Assembly (NCBI GenBank): GCA_938075575.1 | Contig: CALJHI010000107.1 | Location: 1-18,214 of the forward strand | Source: an uncultured SAR86 cluster bacterium | Lineage (GTDB): Bacteria; Pseudomonadota; Gammaproteobacteria; Magnimaribacterales; D2472 | Direction of reading: 5' to 3' | Length of the DNA stretch: 18,214 bases | Shown: positions 1 through 5,986 of the stretch, one piece after another | How positions within the stretch are numbered: position 1 is the first letter of the stretch | Layout of the letters: every line of letters starts with the position of its first letter | The notes under the pieces: generated by a model | The model's database searches: none | Seen by the model: only the letters and a program-made list of their open reading frames with translations | Told to the model about the DNA's origin: nothing | Made by a program: the position numbers and the translations under genes

Positions 1-62
1 ATAATTTGTTTTTCATGGAAGTAAGTATTGCATTTTTTTTATATAAATTCACTGAATTTATG

Positions 63-100
63 AAATATTCTTTTTTTCTTAATTTATAAAATATTCTTTT
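63..100 (+). repeat. 12-bp direct repeat upstream of the first promoter
   Basis: AAATATTCTTTT occurs at 63-74 and again at 89-100, an offset of 26 bp (about two and a half helical turns), just upstream of the -35 element at 118. It could be an upstream binding site or simply AT-rich chance similarity. The surrounding 1-117 stretch holds no gene I can support. Confidence 0.3.
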
Positions 101-117
101 ATATATGTAAAGTAAAC

Positions 118-147
118 TTGACATACAAATTTCAAAAGAAATATAAT
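118..147 (+). promoter_or_regulatory. Near-perfect sigma70 promoter
   Basis: TTGACA at 118-123 and TATAAT at 142-147 both match the sigma70 consensus exactly, separated by 18 bp. The expected transcription start is about 153-155, which would give a leader of only about 12 nt before the ATG at 166. The Shine-Dalgarno-like GAGG at 154-157 would sit at the very 5' end of the message. A full-consensus promoter with an operator-like dyad in its spacer suggests a strong promoter normally held down by a repressor. Confidence 0.75.
129..142 (+). promoter_or_regulatory. Candidate operator (ATTTC-N4-GAAAT dyad)
   Basis: ATTTC at 129-133 and GAAAT at 138-142 form a perfect 5-bp inverted repeat around AAAA, placed between the -35 and -10 and touching the first base of the -10. 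A protein bound there would block RNA polymerase. The obvious candidate is the XRE regulator encoded second in the same transcript, so autoregulation is inferred. In AT-rich DNA a dyad of this size can arise by chance. Confidence 0.4.
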
Positions 148-165
148 TAATTTGAGGTATTAAAT

Positions 166-618
166 ATGGCAAAAATTTCATTTTATGGATCTTGGATAGA
201 CCTAAAGTCGCTTAACGAAGAAGATAGGCGGAACTATAAGATTTCAATGTTCTTCTTTTTTTTGGGTGCTCTGTGTTGGGGGATCCATTTATCAGGAACT
301 GATCTTGGGTTTTTGGCTGCTGAGAATATAAACAATACTTCTTTGTCTTATACACTTGCTAGATTTGCAGTAATTATTTTTTGGTTTGTTGCTATTATTT
401 TTTATCTAAAATTTTATAGAAACCAAGATGAGTTGCTTAAAAGATGGCATGACTATGTTCTAAGTTGGGGTGCAATATCTTTTGTTTCTCTAGGGATGAT
501 AATATCTCTTTTTTCACCTTATTTAGAGTTTAGTCCATCTTTCTACGAGTACTTTTTAGCTTTTGCAGTGGGGACTATAATAGGCGGATTTCGTTTTCAC
601 AAAATTTATTTATCCTAG
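166..618 (+). CDS. Four-helix membrane protein paired with an XRE regulator
   Basis: A 150-residue integral membrane protein with about four hydrophobic helices (roughly residues 27-48, 64-83, 98-117 and 128-142) and short polar loops. The segment after the second helix, NQDELLKRWHDYVLSWGA (about 86-103), resembles the DEL(x)RR...-type motif seen in small membrane proteins commonly encoded beside short XRE regulators. The biochemical role of that group is unknown to me. Start is fixed by GAGG eight bases upstream of the ATG. The HTH gene follows after 3 nt, so they are almost certainly cotranscribed from the promoter at 118-147. Plausibly it senses or responds to a membrane condition together with the regulator, but that is inference. 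Confidence 0.8.
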   Translation: MAKISFYGSWIDLKSLNEEDRRNYKISMFFFFLGALCWGIHLSGTDLGFLAAENINNTSLSYTLARFAVIIFWFVAIIFYLKFYRNQDELLKRWHDYVLSWGAISFVSLGMIISLFSPYLEFSPSFYEYFLAFAVGTIIGGFRFHKIYLS

Positions 619-621
619 CAA

Positions 622-816
622 ATGAAAAACAAACTTAAAGAGCTTAGAAAGGCTAAAGGAATTAGCCAGGGGGACTTAGCTCATCACCTCAAAGTTAGCA
701 GACAAACCATCAATTCAATTGAGAATGGTAAGTTCGACCCTTCATTGACTTTAAGTATTGGGCTAACAAGATTTTTTAAAGTTTCTCTGGAAGATATATT
801 TTTACTAGAGGAATAA
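622..816 (+). CDS. Small XRE-family (Cro/CI-type) HTH regulator
   Basis: This 64-residue protein is almost entirely one helix-turn-helix domain: LKELRKAKGISQGDLAHHL, then VSRQTINSIENGKFDPSL as the recognition helix region, ending in SLEDIFLLEE. It matches the short YozG-like XRE regulators, which end with an (I/L)EDIF segment and lack any ligand domain. It lies 3 nt after the membrane protein gene, has no clear ribosome site of its own, and is probably translated by coupling. By analogy with such pairs it may repress the promoter at 118-147. Its stop codon is one base from the stop of the convergent gene on the - strand. Confidence 0.9.
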   Translation: MKNKLKELRKAKGISQGDLAHHLKVSRQTINSIENGKFDPSLTLSIGLTRFFKVSLEDIFLLEE

Positions 817-817
817 A

Positions 818-1825
818 TTACAAATAAACTTTTCCAAATTGATTAGAAGTAAAATCTTCCCATAAGATAGACTCTTGTTTTGCAAATCCATTTTTAGGAA
901 TTTGATCTTTGAAATACATTTCCAAGCAGCTGCAGACACCTGATGCGGTTGTTATCTGAATGGCGCTAAACCTCTCATCTCCATATATTTTTCTTAAATA
1001 AGTTTTTTCTTGAAGAATTCCATCAATCTCGCCAATAACTTTTACAAAAAATATAATTACATCATTAGTGGTTCTTGGCACCTCTTTATCAAAAAGCTTT
1101 TCTAAAACATCTTTATTCTTCTTTAAGTGAAGGTCGTTAAATAAAAACTTCATGTGGTTTAAGTGGCCAGGATATCTTATTGTCTTATAGCTAAGGTTAT
1201 CAACTTTGTTCTCATAAGTTTCGCACATCGTTGCGCATCCGCCGCTAGTATTAAAAGCCTCGTAACTCTCTCCTTCTATAATCATTTTTTCGGCACCTTC
1301 AAGAGGCATCACCTTTATGCACTTTCCCTCGTATATGGCATCGGCTTCATTGCAATACTCGTTTATAAGCCCATTTGTTGACCAACTTAAATAATAGCTC
1401 ATCTCATTGGTAGTAAACCTTGGCAAAGCCCCCACCCTCATCATAGCCTCTGAGACATGATCAAAGTCTTTCATTAAAGATGCTGCGCATATGTTTATTG
1501 CTCCTGGAGCAAGTCCGCATTGAGGCATCATTACATTATTTGAATTAATACTTCTTATAAACTCAGTTGTTTCAACATCTTCTGTTAAGTCAAAATATCC
1601 AATATTAAGCTCTGCTGCCACTGTTCCGATATTCTTGTTAATAGCAAATGGGCCGGCTGAAATTACAGCATCGACATCTTTAAGAAATATTCTGACTTGG
1701 TCAATATCGCGTGCGTCTAAGCCATCGTTTATATCTCCCTGCTTAATTTCATAACTTTCCTTAAGAAGCTCTTTAATTGCCCAGCCAATGTTTCCCTTCC
1801 CAATTATTGCTACCTTACGACTCAT
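818..1825 (-). CDS. Saccharopine dehydrogenase-like / lysine 6-dehydrogenase-like oxidoreductase
   Basis: A soluble NAD(P)-dependent enzyme of about 335 residues. The N-terminus holds a Rossmann fingerprint (VAIIGKGNIGWAI, GxGxxG at residues 9-14 of the ATG-start protein). A central CGLAPGAIN segment, about residues 104-112, is typical of the saccharopine dehydrogenase / lysine 6-dehydrogenase fold. Both enzyme types yield 2-aminoadipate 6-semialdehyde, the substrate of the enzyme encoded immediately upstream, whose gene it overlaps by 11 nt. AAGGAG at 1835-1840 precedes an ATG at 1825; a TTG one codon earlier (1828) is also possible but less likely. I cannot tell saccharopine from lysine specificity by reading. 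No lysine-ketoglutarate reductase gene is in the window, which leans slightly to direct lysine dehydrogenation. Confidence 0.75.
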   Translation of the reverse strand: MSRKVAIIGKGNIGWAIKELLKESYEIKQGDINDGLDARDIDQVRIFLKDVDAVISAGPFAINKNIGTVAAELNIGYFDLTEDVETTEFIRSINSNNVMMPQCGLAPGAINICAASLMKDFDHVSEAMMRVGALPRFTTNEMSYYLSWSTNGLINEYCNEADAIYEGKCIKVMPLEGAEKMIIEGESYEAFNTSGGCATMCETYENKVDNLSYKTIRYPGHLNHMKFLFNDLHLKKNKDVLEKLFDKEVPRTTNDVIIFFVKVIGEIDGILQEKTYLRKIYGDERFSAIQITTASGVCSCLEMYFKDQIPKNGFAKQESILWEDFTSNQFGKVYL

Positions 1826-3188
1826 CAAATTCTACTCCTTGAGCTAATGGCAGCTCAGAACCATGATTTACTGTTGCTGTAACTCTTCTCATGTATGTCT
1901 TCCATGCATCTGATCCAGACTCTCTCCCGCCTCCGGTATCCTTCTCCCCTCCAAATGCTCCTCCTATTTCGGCGCCACTAGTGCCAATATTTACATTGGC
2001 AATTCCGCAGTCACTTCCCTCGGAGCTTAAAAATAACTCTGATTCTCTTAAGTCGTTTGTAAATATTGAACTACTCAAGCCTTGCTTGACCTCATTCTGC
2101 ATTTTGATAGCTTCTTTTAGATCGTTAAATTTTTTCACATAAAGAATTGGTGCAAAAGTTTCGTTCATCATTTCTTCTTCGATTCTATCAACCTCAATAA
2201 TTGCAGGCTTAACATAGAACTCACTTGGATCTTCAATTTCTAGCCTCTCGCCGCCAGTTATTTTTACGCCTTTTGATCTCATGGTTTTAATAATTTCCTG
2301 CATAACATTGAAGCTTTGCTCAGATATAAGAGGCCCAAGCTGAGACGATGCATTGGATGGGTCTCCTATATTTAACGATTCATAGTATGCATATAATTTT
2401 TTTATGAATTCACTGTATATGTCTTCATGAACAAACAGTCTTCTTAAACTTGTGCATCTTTGGCCTGTGGTTCCGCATGCTGAAAAAGTTACACCTTTAA
2501 CTGTGAGATCTATATCGGCTGTTGGACATACAATTGCTGCATTATTACCCCCGAGCTCTAGAAGAGTTCTGCCCAGCCTTGCTCCAACTAAAGGGGCAAG
2601 CTCTTTGCCCATTTGTGTGCTGCCGGTTGCCGAAATTAATGGGATATTTTCATCCTTACATAAAGCTATGGCTTCGTTATTACCGCCTTTTAAAATTTGA
2701 ACTATATCCTTATGCTCCTCTGTAACTTTGTCCCATACGTCTTTAATTGCGTCTGCGCATTTATTGGAGTGAGGACTTGGCTTCCATATAATGCTATTGC
2801 CACAAACGGCTGCTAGGCAAAAGTTCCATGCAAATACAGCCATGGGAAAATTAAAAGCTGTGATACAACCAACAATTCCTATTGGCTGCCATATCTCTTG
2901 AAGTCTATGTTCTGGTCTTTCGCTAGGCATGGTTAGTCCATAAAGCTGCCTACTTAAGCCTGTTGCAAAATCACACATATCAATTGCCTCTTGGACCTCA
3001 CCTTCTGCTTCTGAGGTTATTTTTCTGGCTTCTTGTGTGATTATATGAGCCAACTCTTTCTTTCTTTTTCTAAGCTCATTCCCAAACTCTCTTATTATTT
3101 CTCCTCTTTGTGGTGCTGGTATTTGCCTCCACAAAAGAGAAGCCTGTTTTGATGTGACTACTATATTTTTATAGGTATCAGACTCCAT
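1815..3188 (-). CDS. ALDH7-family 2-aminoadipate 6-semialdehyde dehydrogenase
   Basis: NAD-dependent aldehyde dehydrogenase of 457 residues, antiquitin (ALDH7) type. It is predicted to oxidise 2-aminoadipate semialdehyde (piperideine-6-carboxylate) to 2-aminoadipate in lysine catabolism. Visible catalytic set: Asn113 in AFNFP, Lys136 in WKPSP, Glu211 in LLELGGN and Cys245 in GQRCTSLRRLF. Arg244 just before the Cys, and the GEVQEAIDMCDFATGLSR stretch (about 63-80), are ALDH7 hallmarks; in the human enzyme these regions include the substrate-carboxylate ligands. GGGGAG sits four bases before the ATG. An in-frame TAG lies directly before that ATG, so the protein cannot start earlier, and it lacks about 35 N-terminal residues present in typical ALDH7 proteins. 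It overlaps its neighbours on both sides by 11 nt. Confidence 0.9.
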   Translation of the reverse strand: MESDTYKNIVVTSKQASLLWRQIPAPQRGEIIREFGNELRKRKKELAHIITQEARKITSEAEGEVQEAIDMCDFATGLSRQLYGLTMPSERPEHRLQEIWQPIGIVGCITAFNFPMAVFAWNFCLAAVCGNSIIWKPSPHSNKCADAIKDVWDKVTEEHKDIVQILKGGNNEAIALCKDENIPLISATGSTQMGKELAPLVGARLGRTLLELGGNNAAIVCPTADIDLTVKGVTFSACGTTGQRCTSLRRLFVHEDIYSEFIKKLYAYYESLNIGDPSNASSQLGPLISEQSFNVMQEIIKTMRSKGVKITGGERLEIEDPSEFYVKPAIIEVDRIEEEMMNETFAPILYVKKFNDLKEAIKMQNEVKQGLSSSIFTNDLRESELFLSSEGSDCGIANVNIGTSGAEIGGAFGGEKDTGGGRESGSDAWKTYMRRVTATVNHGSELPLAQGVEFDES

Positions 3189-3678
3189 CTATCTCCCCTT
3201 TTGAGATTTTGAATATCTGATAGATTGCAAAAAGCCCAAAAATTAATACGTATGACATATAAAAATTTATAACAAGTGGATCGTCTATTGAGTCAACAAA
3301 TGGATCGCTTGGAGGTAGCCTTTGCAAAACCTCTGCAGTGGTAGGAAGCAAACTAAAGAAAACTGTCCCTGTGAGAGCTAGTTGTTTTAGGTAAATGCTT
3401 AAAAAGCCAAAAATATTATATTTCTCTAAGCTCAATGCAAAAAACACTGCAAGTATGGTTATGACTGAAAGCCAATGAGCTGTATTAAAAGATCCTGTTG
3501 CGCCATATAAAAGAAATGAAGATGCACATGTTAAAACTGTGCTAAATAAATAGAATTTTGCAAGTTTCGTATCTAGGTAAATAAACTTATCTTTTAGTAT
3601 AAGGTATAGCCCAATTATGATGGCCGCTGTGCCTAAAATAGTATGAAACCAGCCTATTAAAGAAATTCCTCCAAACAT
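3178..3678 (-). CDS. DUF2306-like multi-pass membrane protein
   Basis: A 166-residue integral membrane protein with about five hydrophobic helices (near residues 7-27, 41-60, 68-85, 98-115 and 138-158). The first half (WFHTILGTAAIIIGLYLILK followed by a basic loop and a second helix with SSFLLY) resembles the DUF2306-type layout, in which a histidine-started helix alternates with conserved small residues. The assignment is by pattern only. GGGGG and AGGA lie just upstream of the ATG. Its 3' end overlaps the ALDH7 start by 11 nt, so translation is probably coupled, but no functional link to lysine catabolism is evident. Confidence 0.6.
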   Translation of the reverse strand: MFGGISLIGWFHTILGTAAIIIGLYLILKDKFIYLDTKLAKFYLFSTVLTCASSFLLYGATGSFNTAHWLSVITILAVFFALSLEKYNIFGFLSIYLKQLALTGTVFFSLLPTTAEVLQRLPPSDPFVDSIDDPLVINFYMSYVLIFGLFAIYQIFKISKGEIDGV

Positions 3679-3714
3679 TCTCCTACCCCCATTTATTCTA
3701 TAATTTCTATCTTA

Positions 3715-4506
3715 CTACGAATTATATATAAGATATTGTTGTAAAACATCTATCTTCTTTGGGCCGCCAAAGTAATCTATCTCCTCATCATCGAAAGTAT
3801 TTATGCTCTTTAATAAGCATTCCTTTTGCTCTGGGTAATTAAAAATTTCAGGCAAGGGCTGGAATATTACGTTAATTGTAAACAAAGAATATTCTTCATG
3901 AAACCTGCATAAAGTTTCTTTCTCTGATCTTATAAACCAGCTTGCCGGATCGTCAATTAAGTTTTTTTCTTCTTCTAAATGAAAGCGTTTAGTATCTCCA
4001 TGAATCAGCCAGTTTTGTCTAGCGAAAGGCTTCATTACAGGCGCTTGTTTTATAAATTTTGATATCCTGTCGCCTATTTTTTTGTTAAGTGTAGTTACTG
4101 GTTTATGAATTTCGGATAAAGGTTTGCCTATCTTGGATTGAACATTCCAATAACTTGGGGAACAGATGCTGGCAGCAATAAGCTCCTGATCTCCATAAGA
4201 CCGTATCAAGCATAAATCATCTTGAATGGTTAAACTCATATCGGCTATCAAGTCTGGATAAACTTGATTCGAAATCTTAAAATTATCATTTAATAGATTC
4301 TGGCCTTCTTCTGAGCAACTAGTTGCTGCAACAACCTTGCTGTAAGACCTCTCTAGTAAATCTTTCTTGTGTTTAAGCAGACTATTACCAATTTTTCGGT
4401 CAAGCCATTTTTCTAGTTCTATAGGCTTTAAACCAAGTCTATATTTTGGCTTTCCATCTTCCCACGGAGGGTGTTTCCAAAATGCTGGGTCTGGCTGTAT
4501 TGCCAC
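3715..4506 (-). CDS. DUF3445 heme-dependent oxidative N-demethylase-like protein (HODM alpha-like)
   Basis: A soluble protein of about 263 residues that I recognise as the DUF3445/HODM alpha family. Members include a heme subunit of dimethylamine monooxygenase. Conserved blocks in order (GTG-start numbering): GLKP near residue 25, QDDLCLI 95-101, CSPSYWN 115-121, KIGKPLSEIHKPV 125-137, RQNWLIH 163-169 and RSEKETLCRF 193-202. I chose GTG at 4506, one base after the hydroxylase stop. The frame stays open to a TTG at 4593, but that start would overlap the neighbour by 86 nt and has AGGAG touching it with no spacing. The reductase and ferredoxin partners of the characterised enzyme are not in the window, so its electron donor and substrate are unknown. 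Confidence 0.8.
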   Translation of the reverse strand: MAIQPDPAFWKHPPWEDGKPKYRLGLKPIELEKWLDRKIGNSLLKHKKDLLERSYSKVVAATSCSEEGQNLLNDNFKISNQVYPDLIADMSLTIQDDLCLIRSYGDQELIAASICSPSYWNVQSKIGKPLSEIHKPVTTLNKKIGDRISKFIKQAPVMKPFARQNWLIHGDTKRFHLEEEKNLIDDPASWFIRSEKETLCRFHEEYSLFTINVIFQPLPEIFNYPEQKECLLKSINTFDDEEIDYFGGPKKIDVLQQYLIYNS

Positions 4507-4507
4507 C

Positions 4508-5326
4508 TTAGTCAGGTTGTTTGTTTGAGCCAGGCGCCTTAAATATTGGCCAAAGCAATTGATATGGAACAGGTGCGTCAAATAGATTTTCAACTCCTAT
4601 TTTTCTAGGATATTTTCTAGTTATCTTGGCTGTCCCAAAAATCATATCCCATATAAATAAAAGATTTCCATAGTTTCCTTTGTAGTGAGTATTTTCATCT
4701 GAAGAGTGTTTGCCATGATGTGCCCAGTGAGTTGCTGGTGTAGAAATTGTTCTCTCTAAAACCCACATAACTGGGTGAAGCCATTTAATCTCGTACAGTT
4801 TCTTATCCCACCTAAGGTCTGTGTGGGCTCCAAAGATAACTGTTTGCTTGAGAACAATATAGAAAAAATATATCCATCCTGATCCCATGTAGAATAAAAC
4901 TCCTGCAAACCATAGGCCTGGCATCAATAAATAATAAAAAAGCCCGTTTCTGTATACAACCCTAATCGACAGATATTCAGGATCATGATGGGGTCTGTGT
5001 AAGTTATATAAAATCGGAACAGAATGACAAAGCCTATGCCATGCGTATTGAGCAAGATCATCAAAGATTAGCAATAGGCCAAAAATTGCAAATACGCTCC
5101 ACTCAGAAATTATCCCTTTTGTGCTTGGCGCGAGTACATCTGTTAAACCATAGGCTAAAGCAAAGGCAAGTGGCTGAGCAAAGAATAGAACTTGGAAGAA
5201 ACTAAAAAACTCAACAACCCCATCTTTTGTTCTTTGATTCTCTTTGTTAAAAAAATTCGTAAAAATGATTTCTAGAAAAACAATTGAAAAGAAAATAATG
5301 AGAATAACTAGCTGATAGGTTTCCAT
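4508..5326 (-). CDS. Fatty-acid hydroxylase / sterol desaturase superfamily membrane enzyme
   Basis: A 272-residue membrane di-iron oxygenase. The histidine clusters that bind the metal pair are intact: H97-RLC-H101, H110-RP-H113-H114, H168 in GAHTD and H200-WA-H203-H204, spaced as in the fatty-acid hydroxylase superfamily. Hydrophobic helices flank them (about 5-25, 40-60, 75-90, 130-165). It should hydroxylate or desaturate an acyl chain, sterol or other lipid in the inner membrane, using O2 and an external electron donor; the exact substrate cannot be read. The gene starts 2 nt after the Mpo1-like gene, whose yeast homologue consumes 2-hydroxy fatty acids, so a product-substrate relation is plausible. 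The DUF3445 gene follows directly. Confidence 0.88.
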   Translation of the reverse strand: METYQLVILIIFFSIVFLEIIFTNFFNKENQRTKDGVVEFFSFFQVLFFAQPLAFALAYGLTDVLAPSTKGIISEWSVFAIFGLLLIFDDLAQYAWHRLCHSVPILYNLHRPHHDPEYLSIRVVYRNGLFYYLLMPGLWFAGVLFYMGSGWIYFFYIVLKQTVIFGAHTDLRWDKKLYEIKWLHPVMWVLERTISTPATHWAHHGKHSSDENTHYKGNYGNLLFIWDMIFGTAKITRKYPRKIGVENLFDAPVPYQLLWPIFKAPGSNKQPD

Positions 5327-5328
5327 AC

Positions 5329-5640
5329 TTAAAAAATCTTGTGCTTACCTCTTAGAATTTCAAGATACATAATATGGTCTGCTATAAAACTATAAATAGG
5401 ATATTTAAAAGTTGCTGGTTTGTTTTTTTCGATAAAGAAATGACTAACCCAAGCAAAACCATAGCCGCTTAGGAGTGAGAATAATATATATTTAAATTCA
5501 AATGTCATGAAAAAATTAACCAAGAAATATAGAGAAAAAGTGGTGCCTATAAAGTGAAGGAGCTTTGTGGTTTTGTGACTATGTTCTGATAAGTAATAAG
5601 GGTAAAAATCTTTGAAGTTTGTGTATCTATTTTCCATCAT
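5329..5640 (-). CDS. DUF962/Mpo1-like protein (2-hydroxy fatty acid dioxygenase family)
   Basis: A 103-residue membrane protein of the DUF962 family, to which yeast Mpo1 belongs. Mpo1 is an Fe(II)-dependent dioxygenase that shortens 2-hydroxy fatty acids by one carbon. Family blocks are clear: FKDFYPYYLSEHSH at residues 9-22, LHFIGT 28-33, GYGFAWVSHFFIEKNKPATF about 59-78, and a C-terminal SFIADHIM. His20, His22, His29, His67 and His89 are candidate iron ligands. Length is about half that of yeast Mpo1, as is usual for short bacterial members. The start ATG overlaps the DUF1330 stop as ATGA, indicating translational coupling, and the hydroxylase gene follows after 2 nt. Confidence 0.85.
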   Translation of the reverse strand: MMENRYTNFKDFYPYYLSEHSHKTTKLLHFIGTTFSLYFLVNFFMTFEFKYILFSLLSGYGFAWVSHFFIEKNKPATFKYPIYSFIADHIMYLEILRGKHKIF

Positions 5641-5948
5641 TCCCTCTCCGGTAATCCACTTACCCTTGTAAGTGTTGTTGTTGCTCCAGCTCTTCTATAT
5701 TCAGATATAGATTGATATTCAGGGTCGGCATACCATTCCTCTGCTTTGGTCTTTGAGGGGAAGCTGAATAAAATAATTCTTCCTTTAACCCTCTCATCTC
5801 CTTCAACATGAAAAACATCGTCATCATAAGTAATAAACTGTCCATCATATTTTTTTAGTATCTGAAAAAAGCCTTTCTCATATTTTCTATATATCTTAGG
5901 ATCATGAATTTGAAGATTTGCTATCATATAAACTTTTAATTCCGTCAT
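5637..5948 (-). CDS. DUF1330 family protein
   Basis: A 103-residue soluble protein with the DUF1330 pattern, a dimeric ferredoxin-like (ABM-type) alpha/beta fold. It shows an N-terminal MIANLQIHDPKIYRKYEKG strand-helix, GRIILFSFPSKTKAEEWYADPEY in the second half, then a short RR-containing helix. DUF1330 proteins are often found beside catabolic enzymes, but their reaction is not established. AAAGGG lies about eight bases before the ATG. It shares an ATGA junction with the Mpo1-like gene, so the two are made together. Confidence 0.88.
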   Translation of the reverse strand: MTELKVYMIANLQIHDPKIYRKYEKGFFQILKKYDGQFITYDDDVFHVEGDERVKGRIILFSFPSKTKAEEWYADPEYQSISEYRRAGATTTLTRVSGLPERE

Positions 5949-5986
5949 TTTAATACCCTTTAATAATCAATACTTTATAAATAATA

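Noticed and set aside
1..16. ATG on the - strand at 16-14 followed by MKNKL, as if a gene left the window divergently.
   Set aside because: Only 16 bases are visible and no ribosome site precedes it; cannot be supported.
1163..1381. Open frame antisense to the dehydrogenase gene, as well as similar antisense frames at 7208-7531, 10144-10569 and 13495-13770.
   Set aside because: They are fully contained opposite well-supported genes, with low-complexity or family-free translations and no ribosome sites.
5660..5848. Second - strand frame inside the DUF1330 gene, rich in Met, Leu and Gln.
   Set aside because: Alternate-frame reading of a clearly coding gene; no domain.
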